Assembly: GCF_004352835.1 (NCBI RefSeq)
Contig: NZ_SJSB01000021.1
Coordinates: 1 to 54,788 of the forward strand
Direction: 5' to 3'
DNA: 54,788 bases
From: Marinomonas flavescens
GTDB lineage: Bacteria; Pseudomonadota; Gammaproteobacteria; Pseudomonadales; Marinomonadaceae
Below the pieces are notes generated by a model. The model did not search any database. It was not told the origin of the DNA and saw only the letters and a list, made by a program, of their open reading frames with translations. This document shows, piece by piece, positions 25,983 through 35,521 of this stretch (within the stretch, counting starts at the first letter, position 1; each line of letters opens with the position of its first letter). Both the position numbers and the translations under genes were made by a program.

Positions 25983-28031
25983 TTAAGAATTCAACATGGC
26001 TTTAAGAGCGGATAGCGAGGCTTGACCGCGCTCTTTTTTAACGCTTTCAGACTCGTCGCTGCGCCCTTCCCAGACAAGATCTTCTTCTGGCAATTCATCT
26101 AGGAAACGGCTGGGTAAACAATCAATTTCTTCGCCATACTGTCGACGTTTTGCGGCAAGCGTAATACATAAAGTTCGTTTTGCTCGTGTAATGCCCACAT
26201 ACGCCAGACGACGCTCTTCTTCAATATCATCATTTTCGATGCTATTGCGATGTGGCAGCAATTCTTCTTCACAGCCAATCAAGAATACATGCGGATACTC
26301 TAAGCCTTTAGATGCGTGTAACGTCAGAAGCTGAACTTTATCTTCGTCTTCTTCCTCTTCTTGGCGCTCTAGCATATCAATCAACAATAGCTTACTAATG
26401 GCTTGATCTAAGCCTGCGCTTTCATCTTCTTCCCACGCGGTTTCCATCATGCGTTGAATCGATTCAAGTAAGAATCGCACGTTTTCGATGCGACGCTCTG
26501 CCATTTTAGGCGAACTAGACTGCTCTTGAATCCAACTATAATAATCCATGTCAAAAATCATTTGTTCGATAATTGGCACAGGAGAAGCCCCTTCCAGACG
26601 CTTGCGTAAAGTTGACATCCAATGCTCAAACTCATGCAAACTCTTCAACGGTCGACCCGATACCGACTCTTCGAGCTCTTTATAACCCGATGCTTCAAAT
26701 AGGCTCACGTTTCGTTGAGTCGCCAAATTACCCACTTTTTCCAATGTAGCAGGACCAATTTCGCGGCGAGGTAAATTAACAACACGCAAAAAGGCATTAT
26801 CGTCAGCAGGGTTTACCAGCAAACGTAAATACCCCATTAAATCTTTGATTTCAGCTCGCGAGAAGAACGAAGTACCACCGTTCATTTTATAAGGAATACG
26901 GTAAGCTTGGAGCTTAATTTCCAGTAGCCGTGCTTGGTGATTACCACGATACAAGATCGCAAAATCCCGATAAGGAATGTCATGACGTAAATGGCGAGAT
27001 TGTATCTCCGCGGCCACTCGCTCTGCTTCGGCGTCTTCGTTGCGCGTTACCATTACTCGAATCGGATCGCCCTCGCCCAAGTCACTCCACAACGCTTTAT
27101 CGTAAACGTGGGGGTTATTGGCAATTAAGGTATTGGCCGCTTTAAGAATGGTCTTAGTAGAACGGTAATTTTGCTCCAACTTCACCAATTTTAAATTAGG
27201 GTAATCGACCGATAAGCGTTCAAGATTTTCCGGACGAGCGCCACGCCAAGCATAAATAGATTGGTCGTCGTCTCCTACTAAGGTGAAACAACGACGGTAA
27301 CCTGCCAGCAAGCGAATCAGCTCATATTGACTGGCATTCGTATCCTGACACTCATCCACCAGCAAATATCGCACTTTTTTCTGCCATTTATCACGCAATG
27401 GCTCGTCGGCCATCAAGAGGCTCACTGGCAATAATATCAAGTCATCAAAATCCACCGCATTGTAAGCGCGTAAATAACGCTGATATTGCACATACACTTG
27501 CGACGCCAACAGAAACTCTTCCGTATCGGCATTCATAGTGGCTTCTTGTGGCGTGGTTAAATCGTTTTTCCAATTAGAGATAGTGGTCTGGCAGAAAGCC
27601 GCAGCGTCGGTTTGTTCGTTAAATTCTTTGTTTAGAATTTCTTTAATCAGCGACAGGGAATCTTGCGAATCAAATAAAGTAAAACCTTCTTTAAGGCCCG
27701 CTTTACGAAACTCTTTTCTTAAGATGTTTAAGCCTAGGCGGTGAAACGTCGAAATACTAAGACCACGACTTTCTTGTTTGGAGAGCATACTAACAACCCG
27801 CTCTTTCATTTCGCGAGCCGCTTTGTTCGTAAAGGTTACCGCAATAATACTATTGGCTTTAAAGCCGCAAGTTTGTATTAAATAGGCGATTTTAGTGGTG
27901 ATTACACTGGTTTTACCCGACCCAGCCCCAGCGAGCACCAATAATGGTCCATCAATTTTTTTAACCGCATCAAGTTGTCGCTCATTGAGATTTCGTAAAC
28001 GCTGGGATATGGAAGGTAAGGATTCACTCAT
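25983..28031 (-). CDS. rep: ATP-dependent DNA helicase Rep
   Basis: A superfamily 1A 3'-5' helicase that helps replication forks past bound proteins. Seen are motif I GAGSGKTSV, motif Ia TFTNKAAREM, motif II VDECQDTN, motif III GDDDQSIYAWRGA, motif IV EQNYRST, motif V LTLHASKGLEYPHVF and motif VI VGITRAKRTL. The block MDYYSWIQEQSSSPKMAE points to Rep rather than UvrD. The start giving MSESLPSI is preferred (682 residues); an in-frame ATG seven codons earlier is possible, and neither has a strong ribosome site. Confidence 0.93.
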   Translation of the reverse strand: MSESLPSISQRLRNLNERQLDAVKKIDGPLLVLAGAGSGKTSVITTKIAYLIQTCGFKANSIIAVTFTNKAAREMKERVVSMLSKQESRGLSISTFHRLGLNILRKEFRKAGLKEGFTLFDSQDSLSLIKEILNKEFNEQTDAAAFCQTTISNWKNDLTTPQEATMNADTEEFLLASQVYVQYQRYLRAYNAVDFDDLILLPVSLLMADEPLRDKWQKKVRYLLVDECQDTNASQYELIRLLAGYRRCFTLVGDDDQSIYAWRGARPENLERLSVDYPNLKLVKLEQNYRSTKTILKAANTLIANNPHVYDKALWSDLGEGDPIRVMVTRNEDAEAERVAAEIQSRHLRHDIPYRDFAILYRGNHQARLLEIKLQAYRIPYKMNGGTSFFSRAEIKDLMGYLRLLVNPADDNAFLRVVNLPRREIGPATLEKVGNLATQRNVSLFEASGYKELEESVSGRPLKSLHEFEHWMSTLRKRLEGASPVPIIEQMIFDMDYYSWIQEQSSSPKMAERRIENVRFLLESIQRMMETAWEEDESAGLDQAISKLLLIDMLERQEEEEDEDKVQLLTLHASKGLEYPHVFLIGCEEELLPHRNSIENDDIEEERRLAYVGITRAKRTLCITLAAKRRQYGEEIDCLPSRFLDELPEEDLVWEGRSDESESVKKERGQASLSALKAMLNS

Positions 28032-28134
28032 GACACACTCTGGTTTTACCACTATAAAAATCAGCGTCTAGTGTACCTGACTCTGTCTTTCCTCGCACAA
28101 GCTTAGTGCTTTCTTGAGACAAATAAACGTCTAC

Positions 28135-28170
28135 AAAAAAGGGAGCGATTTTCATCACTCCCTTTTTATT
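28135..28170. terminator. Intrinsic terminator downstream of the BASS transporter gene
   Basis: AAAAAAGGGAG, a 12-nt loop and CTCCCTTTTTA form a hairpin followed by a T run on either strand. It lies 30 bp beyond the stop of the minus-strand transporter gene and before rep. Confidence 0.8.
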
Positions 28171-28199
28171 ATGCTAAGTTATTACCGTAGAAATCGATA

Positions 28200-29126
28200 T
28201 TAATCGTTCGTCTCTGACTTAGTTTCTTCAACAGGACGTCGGCTCCAGTAACTTGCCAACAAAGAGCCTGAAATATTGTGCCAAACACTGAACAAAGTAC
28301 CTGGTAATGCAGCAACAGGACTAAAGAACTTAATCGCTAATGCAGCCGCTAACCCTGAATTTTGTAGGCCAACTTCAAAAGCAATCGTTCGACAAACACG
28401 TTTGTCGAAGCCCAATAGGTACGTAACCCAATAACCCAACGTTAAACCAATTGCGTTATGAATAATAACCGCCGCCGCAACAATCAGGCCGACTTCTGCT
28501 AGGCGCGAAGAACTTAAAGCCACCACAATGGCAATAATCAATACAATGGCAAACATCGAAATATAAGGTAAAACCACTTCTGCTTTGCGGACAAAGTCAG
28601 AAAAGAAAACATTGATCAATACACCTGCTGCCACCGGCACCAAGACTATTTTAACCAGGCTTAACAACATCGACATAGCGGGTACATCAACACTCGTTCC
28701 AATCATCAAAGACACAAGGAAAGGTGTTAATACCACGCCAAGTAAAGTTGAAATGGCCGTCATGGAAATTGACAAGGCGGTGTCACCTTTTGCCAAATAA
28801 CACATGACGTTAGAAGACGTTCCGCCAGCTACGCTGCCCACAAGCAACATACCTACTGTCAATTGAGTATTAAACCCAAAGCAGAAAGCCACACCAAAAG
28901 CCGCAATAGGCATAATTAGGAATTGTAATAAAACCCCCACCATGACTGCTTTGCGATTTTTAAGCACTTCTTTGAAGTCCTTAGGACTAAGCGTTAATCC
29001 CATGGCCAACATAATAATCATTAATAAAGGGATAATTTGCGACTTAAGATCAACAAACAAAGAAGGCTGAAAATACGCCAACGCGGATAACAATACCGCC
29101 CACAAAGGAAACAACTGGATAACCAT
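28200..29126 (-). CDS. Bile acid:sodium symporter family (BASS) transporter
   Basis: A 308-residue inner-membrane protein with about nine to ten membrane segments, of the SBF/BASS family. Seen are the helix breaks with GSVAGGTSSNVMCYLAKGD, which hold residues for sodium binding in this family, and EVGLQNSGLAAALA in the second repeat. Bacterial members move organic anions such as pantoate, taurocholate or keto acids with sodium; the substrate is unknown here. A GGAG site precedes the ATG. It stands alone. Confidence 0.9.
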   Translation of the reverse strand: MVIQLFPLWAVLLSALAYFQPSLFVDLKSQIIPLLMIIMLAMGLTLSPKDFKEVLKNRKAVMVGVLLQFLIMPIAAFGVAFCFGFNTQLTVGMLLVGSVAGGTSSNVMCYLAKGDTALSISMTAISTLLGVVLTPFLVSLMIGTSVDVPAMSMLLSLVKIVLVPVAAGVLINVFFSDFVRKAEVVLPYISMFAIVLIIAIVVALSSSRLAEVGLIVAAAVIIHNAIGLTLGYWVTYLLGFDKRVCRTIAFEVGLQNSGLAAALAIKFFSPVAALPGTLFSVWHNISGSLLASYWSRRPVEETKSETND

Positions 29127-29382
29127 AACCCACTACTCCGATAGATGTATTACTGGTATCACACATTAAAAACATGCAATGCCAATAGCACCATATATGT
29201 CATTATTATAAGAAACTGAATAGAAAATACCCGAAAATAGGCTCATCTCCCTCCAGTGAGAAGGGATTGTACCGGATAGGTAAATGGTATCAATATGTAA
29301 ATAAAAAGATCACGACTGAAAAAAGCAATTAATCCTGCTTATAGTAGTCCTCGATGATTTAATACAGGTTTTAATGCTAACT

Positions 29383-30894
29383 CTAGTTTGTCACAGCACC
29401 TACTAAGGTTTTTTCCATCTTTCGATAGCTTAGCGATTCCATTAAATGCGCCCTCATTACTTCTGTGCCATTTAGATCTGCCAAGGTTAACGCCACTTTT
29501 AATACACGATGGTAGGCACGGGCAGATAACTTTAAGGTTTCCAACGCCTGTTGCATAAACGCTTTGTCTTCTTCATTAAGCGCACAAATCGACTCCAGTT
29601 GGCGCCCCGACAATTGCGCATTCTGAACACCCTGGCGGGCCCGCTGACGCGCCACAGCTTGCTCAACCCGTTGTCGAATCGCGACACTGCTTTCACCTTC
29701 TTCTTGAGCATTAACCAACACACTCGAAGGCAAAGGAGGGACTTCCACATGCAAATCAATTCGATCTAAGAAAGGCGCTGAAAGCTTTTTAAGGTATTTC
29801 TGACTCGCACTAGATTGGTAATAATCTTGTCCACCGGTATAAGCTTCATTACTGGCGTTCATCGCGGCCACCAGCTGAAACCGCGCTGGAAACGTCACTT
29901 GCCCACGCGCTCTAGAGATATGCACTTCTCCGCTTTCTAATGGTTCGCGCAGTACTTCTAATACCTTGCGATCAAATTCTGGCAGCTCATCCAAAAACAA
30001 AACACCGCAATGGGCTAACGAGGCTTCCCCCGGTTTAGGTATGGAACCGCCTCCTACCAATGCAGCAGCCGAGCTAGAATGATGAGGCGAACGAAATGGG
30101 CGCTCTGACCAGTGCCAATCCACTCCCATTTTACGTCCTGCAACAGATTGCACAGAGGCGACTTCCAAGGCTTCGCTCTCGGTCATCGCTGGCATAATGC
30201 TAGGCAAACGCGATGCCAGCATGGTTTTCCCTGTTCCTGCAGGGCCAATAAATAAGAGGTTATGACCTCCAGCCGCCGCAACCTCTAACGCTCTTCTGGC
30301 TTGATACTGGCCTTTTACATCCTTCATATCTTTATGAGTAACGATCGTTTTCTTTATGGGGTCATTAACACAAGTGGGTAATTGGGATAACTTTAGTAAG
30401 TGCGCAGTAACTTGCGTTAATTGGGATGCAAACACAGAATCCCCTTCAACTAACGCCGCTTCATACTGATTGTCCGCGGGTAAAATAAGCTGCCGACCAG
30501 ATTCATGACACGCAATCGCCGACGGCAACAGACCAGGCACGCCACGTATTTCACCAGACAAGGCAAGCTCACCAATAAATTCAAAAACACGTAGATTCAC
30601 ATCGCCCAATTGACCGGAGGCTGCAAGCACACTAATAGCAATGGCTAAATCATATCGACCGCCCTCTTTGGGCAAATCTGCGGGTGCTAAATTGATGGTG
30701 ACGCGGCGGGTTGGGAACTCAAAACAACTGTTAATGATTGCACTGCGTACGCGGTCTTTTGACTCTCGAACCGCCGCTTCCGGCAAGCCAACAATATTTA
30801 GCGAAGGTAGGCCATTGGATATATGAGTTTCTACCGTAACCAGTGGGGACGCCACGCCAACTCGGGCACGGCCATAGATAGTTGCTAAGCTCAC
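29383..30894 (-). CDS. comM: AAA+ ATPase ComM / YifB (Mg-chelatase-like)
   Basis: A hexameric helicase of the Mg-chelatase family that promotes branch migration during natural transformation in Vibrio and Acinetobacter. It has an N-terminal ChlI domain (ETHISNGLPSLNIVGLPEAAV), Walker A GPAGTGKTML, Walker B LFLDELPEFDR and a C-terminal domain ending in LSARAYHRVLKVALTLADL. The second GTG (MSLATIYG) is chosen because AAGGAG lies 5 nt before it and it matches the E. coli N terminus; a GTG two codons earlier would overlap the ribosome site. Length 503, as usual. Confidence 0.94.
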   Translation of the reverse strand: MSLATIYGRARVGVASPLVTVETHISNGLPSLNIVGLPEAAVRESKDRVRSAIINSCFEFPTRRVTINLAPADLPKEGGRYDLAIAISVLAASGQLGDVNLRVFEFIGELALSGEIRGVPGLLPSAIACHESGRQLILPADNQYEAALVEGDSVFASQLTQVTAHLLKLSQLPTCVNDPIKKTIVTHKDMKDVKGQYQARRALEVAAAGGHNLLFIGPAGTGKTMLASRLPSIMPAMTESEALEVASVQSVAGRKMGVDWHWSERPFRSPHHSSSAAALVGGGSIPKPGEASLAHCGVLFLDELPEFDRKVLEVLREPLESGEVHISRARGQVTFPARFQLVAAMNASNEAYTGGQDYYQSSASQKYLKKLSAPFLDRIDLHVEVPPLPSSVLVNAQEEGESSVAIRQRVEQAVARQRARQGVQNAQLSGRQLESICALNEEDKAFMQQALETLKLSARAYHRVLKVALTLADLNGTEVMRAHLMESLSYRKMEKTLVGAVTN

Positions 30895-31007
30895 GATCAC
30901 TCCTTGATCTTTTATTGAATCGAGCCATCCAGCTCGAAGATTTACACGTATAACCCATTAACCAACGTTTGTTTTTACACAAACCTACTCTATTGCTGGA
31001 GCACACG

Positions 31008-31226
31008 ATGAACCAAATTAATCCAAACAAATTACCGCTGTCTAAATGGACATCGACGTCACCCAAACAAAAAGAGAAGCATTTCATTGTCACCAAACTC
31101 ATCAAAGATGAACAAGAAAACGTGATTGAGTGCATTCTTGAAGCCGTGCTAACACGAAAACAGTACACCCTTCCTTGGCATGACCTGAAATCTTCTGAGC
31201 ATTGGTTACAAGGCTGGCAGTCATAA
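31008..31226 (+). CDS. Small conserved protein (TIGR02450-type)
   Basis: A 72-residue soluble protein of the small tryptophan-containing family TIGR02450. Seen are NKLPLSKWTSTSPKQKEKHF, VTKLIKDEQENVIECILEAVLT and the end WHDLKSSEHWLQGWQ. Function is unknown. The start MNQINPN, preceded by TGGAGC, is preferred to an upstream ATG that adds 13 residues foreign to the family. It is divergent from comM and convergent with ubiK. Confidence 0.85.
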   Translation: MNQINPNKLPLSKWTSTSPKQKEKHFIVTKLIKDEQENVIECILEAVLTRKQYTLPWHDLKSSEHWLQGWQS

Positions 31227-31254
31227 CGACAAGGTTAGCCAGCCTATAAAAATA

Positions 31255-31575
31255 CTATTTTTCGTCAGTATCTGCTTTCGCCACGGTTTGTTTAGCAGAT
31301 GCTCTTTTCGCTGGGGCTTTTTTAGGTTCTGAGGCGTCTGCCGTTTTTTCTAATTCTGCAATCCTCGCTTCCAACGTAACCAAACGTTCACGATATTTAC
31401 CCAGCATAGCCGCCTGCAATTCAAACTCTTCACGAGTCACCAAATCCATCTTAGTCAGCGTGTTTTTTGCGACCTGATGTAATTGTGTCTGAATTTCTTC
31501 CTTTGGTAACTTTCCCAAAATGTCGACTGTGTGCTCTAGTCCTGAACCTAATTGCTTAATAAACTGATCGATCAT
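31255..31575 (-). CDS. ubiK: Ubiquinone biosynthesis accessory factor UbiK
   Basis: A small BMFP-domain protein of 106 residues that helps the UbiJ-containing Ubi complex in ubiquinone synthesis under air. It shows an amphipathic N-terminal helix (MIDQFIKQLGSGLEHTVD), the MDLVTREEFELQAAMLGKYRERL core and a C-terminal coiled coil (LEARIAELEK), followed by a Lys/Ala-rich tail. AGAGGGG lies just before the ATG. Confidence 0.92.
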   Translation of the reverse strand: MIDQFIKQLGSGLEHTVDILGKLPKEEIQTQLHQVAKNTLTKMDLVTREEFELQAAMLGKYRERLVTLEARIAELEKTADASEPKKAPAKRASAKQTVAKADTDEK

Positions 31576-31986
31576 ATGCCCCTCTTACTTCATTCTATTT
31601 ACCTCATAGTATAGAAGCCCACACTATCTCTGTCTTGGATAATTAGTTAAATAATGCCATTAAATCGCGGAATGACTCTTCGTAATAACGTCTATACGCG
31701 TGATTTTTGTGCAGTAAAATAAAGCAGACACACTTTACCCGCATGTATGTAGAGATAAAAAGCACCGCTATCAATGAATACACACAGACATTTCGGTTTA
31801 AGAGCAAATAGATAACAAAAATGCTTAATAGATCAGTAAACAAGAAAACACGCACCACATAGATGCAAAACCACCTAAAAGCAGCCCTACCACTCGCACC
31901 AAAAAAGACCGCGGCACGACCTTTTTGCTTCCTCATTTACAACAACTTAACAGCACAGCCCTTTTGCCATAAGGGTTTTGGTAATG
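31576..31986. other. Intergenic region upstream of glnK
   Basis: About 410 bp. A minus-strand frame of 97 codons at 31643-31936 codes for a hydrophobic peptide but has no ribosome site and I do not recognise it. No convincing NtrC binding palindrome was found, only GCACC-like half-sites near 31896. Confidence 0.5.
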
Positions 31987-32001
31987 TGGCACGCATATTG
32001 A
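31987..32001 (+). promoter_or_regulatory. Sigma-54 (-24/-12) promoter of glnK-amtB
   Basis: TGGCAC, five bases, then TTGA fits the sigma-54 consensus (TGGCAC-N5-TTGC) with one mismatch at the -12 element. It lies about 60 bp before glnK, the position expected for an NtrC-controlled ammonium operon. Confidence 0.75.
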
Positions 32002-32005
32002 ATAA

Positions 32006-32398
<393 letters not shown>

Positions 32399-32437
32399 CG
32401 CTCGCTCGTATCTAATTAGCCTTTAGGGGGGCGAAAC

Positions 32438-33703
32438 ATGCAAGATCAAATTTTTCAATTACAATACGCGATGGATACCTTTTACTTCCTAGTAATGGGT
32501 GCCTTAGTAATGTGGATGGCAGCTGGGTTTGCCATGTTAGAAGCGGGCCTTGTGCGCTCTAAAAACACCACAGAAATTCTTACCAAAAACGTGGCACTGT
32601 ATGCAATCGCTTGCATCATGTACTTTATTTGCGGCTACGCAGTAATGTACGGCGGCACTTGGTTCCTAACGGGCATCCAAGATGTAGACGTTAATAAAAC
32701 ACTGGCTGATTTTGCCGGTCGTGAAGGCGGTTTCGAAGGCGGATCTATTTACGCTACGGCTTCTGACTTCTTCTTCCAAGTAGTATTCGTTGCGACGGCT
32801 ATGTCGATCGTCTCTGGTGCTGTAGCGGAACGTATGAAGCTTTGGTCATTCCTAGTGTTTGCGGTTGTTATGACAGGCTTTATTTACCCAATGGAAGGAT
32901 CTTGGACATGGGGTGGTAAATCTGTATTCGGTATGTTCAGCCTTGGCGACATTGGTTTCTCTGATTTTGCAGGTTCCGGTATTGTTCATTTAGCAGGCGC
33001 TTCTGCAGCACTTGCTGGTGTATTGGTACTGGGTGCTCGTAAAGGAAAATATGGCCCTAACGGCGAAGTCCGCGCTATCCCTGGTGCTAACCTACCATTA
33101 GCAACACTAGGTACTTTCATCCTTTGGATGGGTTGGTTCGGTTTCAACGGTGGCTCTGTTCTTAAGCTTGGCGATATTGCCAGTGCAAACTCAGTAGCTA
33201 TGGTGTTCTTGAACACTAACGCTGCGGCCGCTGGTGGTGCTGTTGCCGCCCTTCTACTAGGTCGTATCTTGTTCGGTAAAGCCGATCTGACTATGCTATT
33301 AAACGGTGCATTGGCTGGCCTTGTGGCTATCACTGCAGAGCCTTCTACACCATCTGCATTAAGCGCCACTTTAATTGGTGTTGTCGGTGGACTGATTGTT
33401 GTTATTGCGATCCTTACTCTAGATAAACTGAAAATTGATGATCCAGTGGGCGCTATCTCTGTTCACGGTGTGGTTGGTCTTTGGGGTCTATTAGCGGTTC
33501 CTCTAACTAACAGCGGTACGACTTTCTTTGGTCAAATCGCCGGCGCATTAACCATCTTCGTTTGGGTATTCGTAACAAGCTTGATCGTTTGGTTAATCAT
33601 CAAAGCGGTAATGGGCATACGAGTTACTGAAGAAGAAGAATACGAAGGTGTTGACCTTTCTGAATGTGGTATGGAAGCGTACCCTGAATTCAATAAAGGC
33701 TAA
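32438..33703 (+). CDS. amtB: Ammonium transporter AmtB
   Basis: An Amt/MEP channel with 11 expected membrane segments, 421 residues. Family blocks are AGFAMLEAGLVRSKNTTEILTKN near the start, the DFAGSGIVHLAGASAAL segment with the first pore histidine, LGTFILWMGWFGFNGGS, and the second pore histidine in VGAISVHGVVGLWG. No cleaved signal peptide is evident, as in some proteobacterial Amt proteins. Co-transcribed with glnK, whose product should plug it, and followed by a strong terminator. Confidence 0.95.
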   Translation: MQDQIFQLQYAMDTFYFLVMGALVMWMAAGFAMLEAGLVRSKNTTEILTKNVALYAIACIMYFICGYAVMYGGTWFLTGIQDVDVNKTLADFAGREGGFEGGSIYATASDFFFQVVFVATAMSIVSGAVAERMKLWSFLVFAVVMTGFIYPMEGSWTWGGKSVFGMFSLGDIGFSDFAGSGIVHLAGASAALAGVLVLGARKGKYGPNGEVRAIPGANLPLATLGTFILWMGWFGFNGGSVLKLGDIASANSVAMVFLNTNAAAAGGAVAALLLGRILFGKADLTMLLNGALAGLVAITAEPSTPSALSATLIGVVGGLIVVIAILTLDKLKIDDPVGAISVHGVVGLWGLLAVPLTNSGTTFFGQIAGALTIFVWVFVTSLIVWLIIKAVMGIRVTEEEEYEGVDLSECGMEAYPEFNKG

Positions 33704-33746
33704 GTAACCTTGTTCTTCTAGCCTCACGCTAGAAAATAGTTTAAAT

Positions 33747-33780
33747 AAAAAACCTCGCTTCGGCGGGGTTTTCTTTTTTT
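33747..33780 (+). terminator. Intrinsic terminator of glnK-amtB
   Basis: AAAACCTCGC, TTCG tetraloop, GCGGGGTTTT, then a T-rich tract (TTCTTTTTTT). Confidence 0.9.
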
Positions 33781-33897
33781 CTGGTAAGCTACTTTATATA
33801 CAGTCAATCGCCCGCATTAACTATGAAACTCAAACCAAAAAGCTCAAACTAAGCAACTCAATACGCTATGCTGCGGCACACAAGATAAGAGGTCACC

Positions 33898-35436
33898 ATG
33901 TCTGAAGATATGCATTTAAAGATTCGTAATCTGACTAACGACGATTATGATCAAGTCAAAGTACTCATGGACGGAATTTACGACGACATCGGTGGCGCTT
34001 GGCCAGAACACACTATAAACAAGCTCATTGGTGACTTCCCAGAAGGACAAATTTGTCTTGAAGACCACGAAAAAATTGTCGGTATCGCGCTGTCTGTACA
34101 AGTGAGTTATCAGCGTTTCAGTAACCCGCACACGTATGACGATTTAATTGGTCGCAAAGAAACCATTTTGAATGACCGTACGGGCGATGCCATGTACGGC
34201 TTGGATGTGTTAATTCATCCAGAATATCGCGGATTTCGTCTTGGTCGACGCTTATATGAGGCTCGCAAAGAGCTTTGTCGCCAACATAACCTACGCGCTA
34301 TTTTAGCCGGCGGCCGCATACCTAATTACCACAAACATTCAGACGAAATGTCGCCAGCGGTCTACTTGGAAGCGGTTCGTGAACGTAAAATTTACGACCC
34401 TATTTTGTCCTTCCAGCTGTCCAATGACTTCCAAGTGACGCGACTCTTAAAAAGCTACCTGCCTGAAGACGAAAAATCTGAAGGCTATGCCACGCTACTT
34501 GAATGGAAGAACATTTTTTACGAACCGGAAACAACGGTCATTGAATCCCGTAAAACACAAGTTCGTATCGGTGCAATACAGTGGCAAATGCGGGAAGTAG
34601 AAAGTGTCGATGAGATGTTAAAACAAGTCGAATACTTTGTGGATGCCGTCTCTGATTATAAGAGTGACTTTGCGGTTTTTCCTGAGTTTTTCAACGCGCC
34701 ATTAATTGGCTTAAGCCCAGATCAAAGAAACCAAACGGAAGCGATTCGCTTTCTTGCTAGTTTCACAGAACGCTTTAAGACAGAAATGTCACAAATGGCC
34801 GTCAGCTACAACATCAACATTATTACCGGATCCATGCCATTAATGGAAGATGGAACCACTTACAACATAAGTTATTTATGTCGTCGTGATGGTACCGTTG
34901 AAGAACAGAAAAAAATCCATATCACACCGCACGAACGCCGTGACTGGGTTATTCAAGGTGGTAATGATCTGCGAGTCTTTGATACTGATGCAGGTCGTGT
35001 TGGTATTTTGATTTGTTACGATGTGGAATTTCCAGAACTGGGGCGCCTATTGGCAACGCAAGACATGGATATTTTGTTTGTGCCATTCTGGACAGACACC
35101 AAAAACGGCTATCTACGTGTGCGTAATTGCGCCCAAGCGCGTGCTATCGAAAATGAATGCTACTCCGTTATTTGTGGCAGCTGTGGCAACTTACCTCAAG
35201 TAGAAAACCTAGACATTCAATACTCACAAAGCGCGGTGTTTTCACCTTCGGATTTCTCTTATCCGCACGATGCAATCATGGCCGAAACCACACCAAACAC
35301 AGAGATGATCATGTTTTCTGATTTGGATTTGGACAAATTAAAACGCACACGCAGTGAAGGCTCGGTAAATAACTTAAAAGATCGCCGTACCGACCTATAC
35401 TCTATCAATTGGACGAGTGACATCATCACTAAATAA
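33898..35436 (+). CDS. Bifunctional GNAT acetyltransferase / nitrilase-superfamily amidohydrolase fusion
   Basis: A 512-residue fusion. Residues about 1-210 form a GNAT domain with the acetyl-CoA loop in HPEYRGFRLGRRLYEARK. Residues about 220-495 form a carbon-nitrogen hydrolase domain with the full Glu-Lys-Cys triad: FPEFFNAPL, EEQKKIHITPHE and ILICYDVEFPEL (Cys about residue 373). The architecture is conserved in marine gammaproteobacteria and other bacteria, but its substrate is not known to me; the hydrolase may cleave an amide that the GNAT domain makes or modifies. Start chosen at the ATG with AGAGGT upstream. It stands alone between amtB and radA. Confidence 0.88.
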   Translation: MSEDMHLKIRNLTNDDYDQVKVLMDGIYDDIGGAWPEHTINKLIGDFPEGQICLEDHEKIVGIALSVQVSYQRFSNPHTYDDLIGRKETILNDRTGDAMYGLDVLIHPEYRGFRLGRRLYEARKELCRQHNLRAILAGGRIPNYHKHSDEMSPAVYLEAVRERKIYDPILSFQLSNDFQVTRLLKSYLPEDEKSEGYATLLEWKNIFYEPETTVIESRKTQVRIGAIQWQMREVESVDEMLKQVEYFVDAVSDYKSDFAVFPEFFNAPLIGLSPDQRNQTEAIRFLASFTERFKTEMSQMAVSYNINIITGSMPLMEDGTTYNISYLCRRDGTVEEQKKIHITPHERRDWVIQGGNDLRVFDTDAGRVGILICYDVEFPELGRLLATQDMDILFVPFWTDTKNGYLRVRNCAQARAIENECYSVICGSCGNLPQVENLDIQYSQSAVFSPSDFSYPHDAIMAETTPNTEMIMFSDLDLDKLKRTRSEGSVNNLKDRRTDLYSINWTSDIITK

Positions 35437-35475
35437 TCTTTATAACATTTAGTGCCATCACTTAAACGACTAAAA

Positions 35476-35500
35476 AAAGCCCGCGAACAATGCGGGCTTT
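35476..35500. terminator. Hairpin between the GNAT-nitrilase gene and radA
   Basis: AAAGCCCGC, 7-nt loop, GCGGGCTTT is a perfect 9-bp stem preceded by an A run. The T run is clear only on the minus strand, so termination of the plus-strand gene is likely but not certain. Confidence 0.6.
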
Positions 35501-35521
35501 GACAATCAATAAGACTCTCCT

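Noticed and set aside
31643..31936. Hydrophobic 97-codon frame divergent from glnK
   Set aside because: No ribosome site, no recognisable family, and it occupies the probable regulatory region of glnK.
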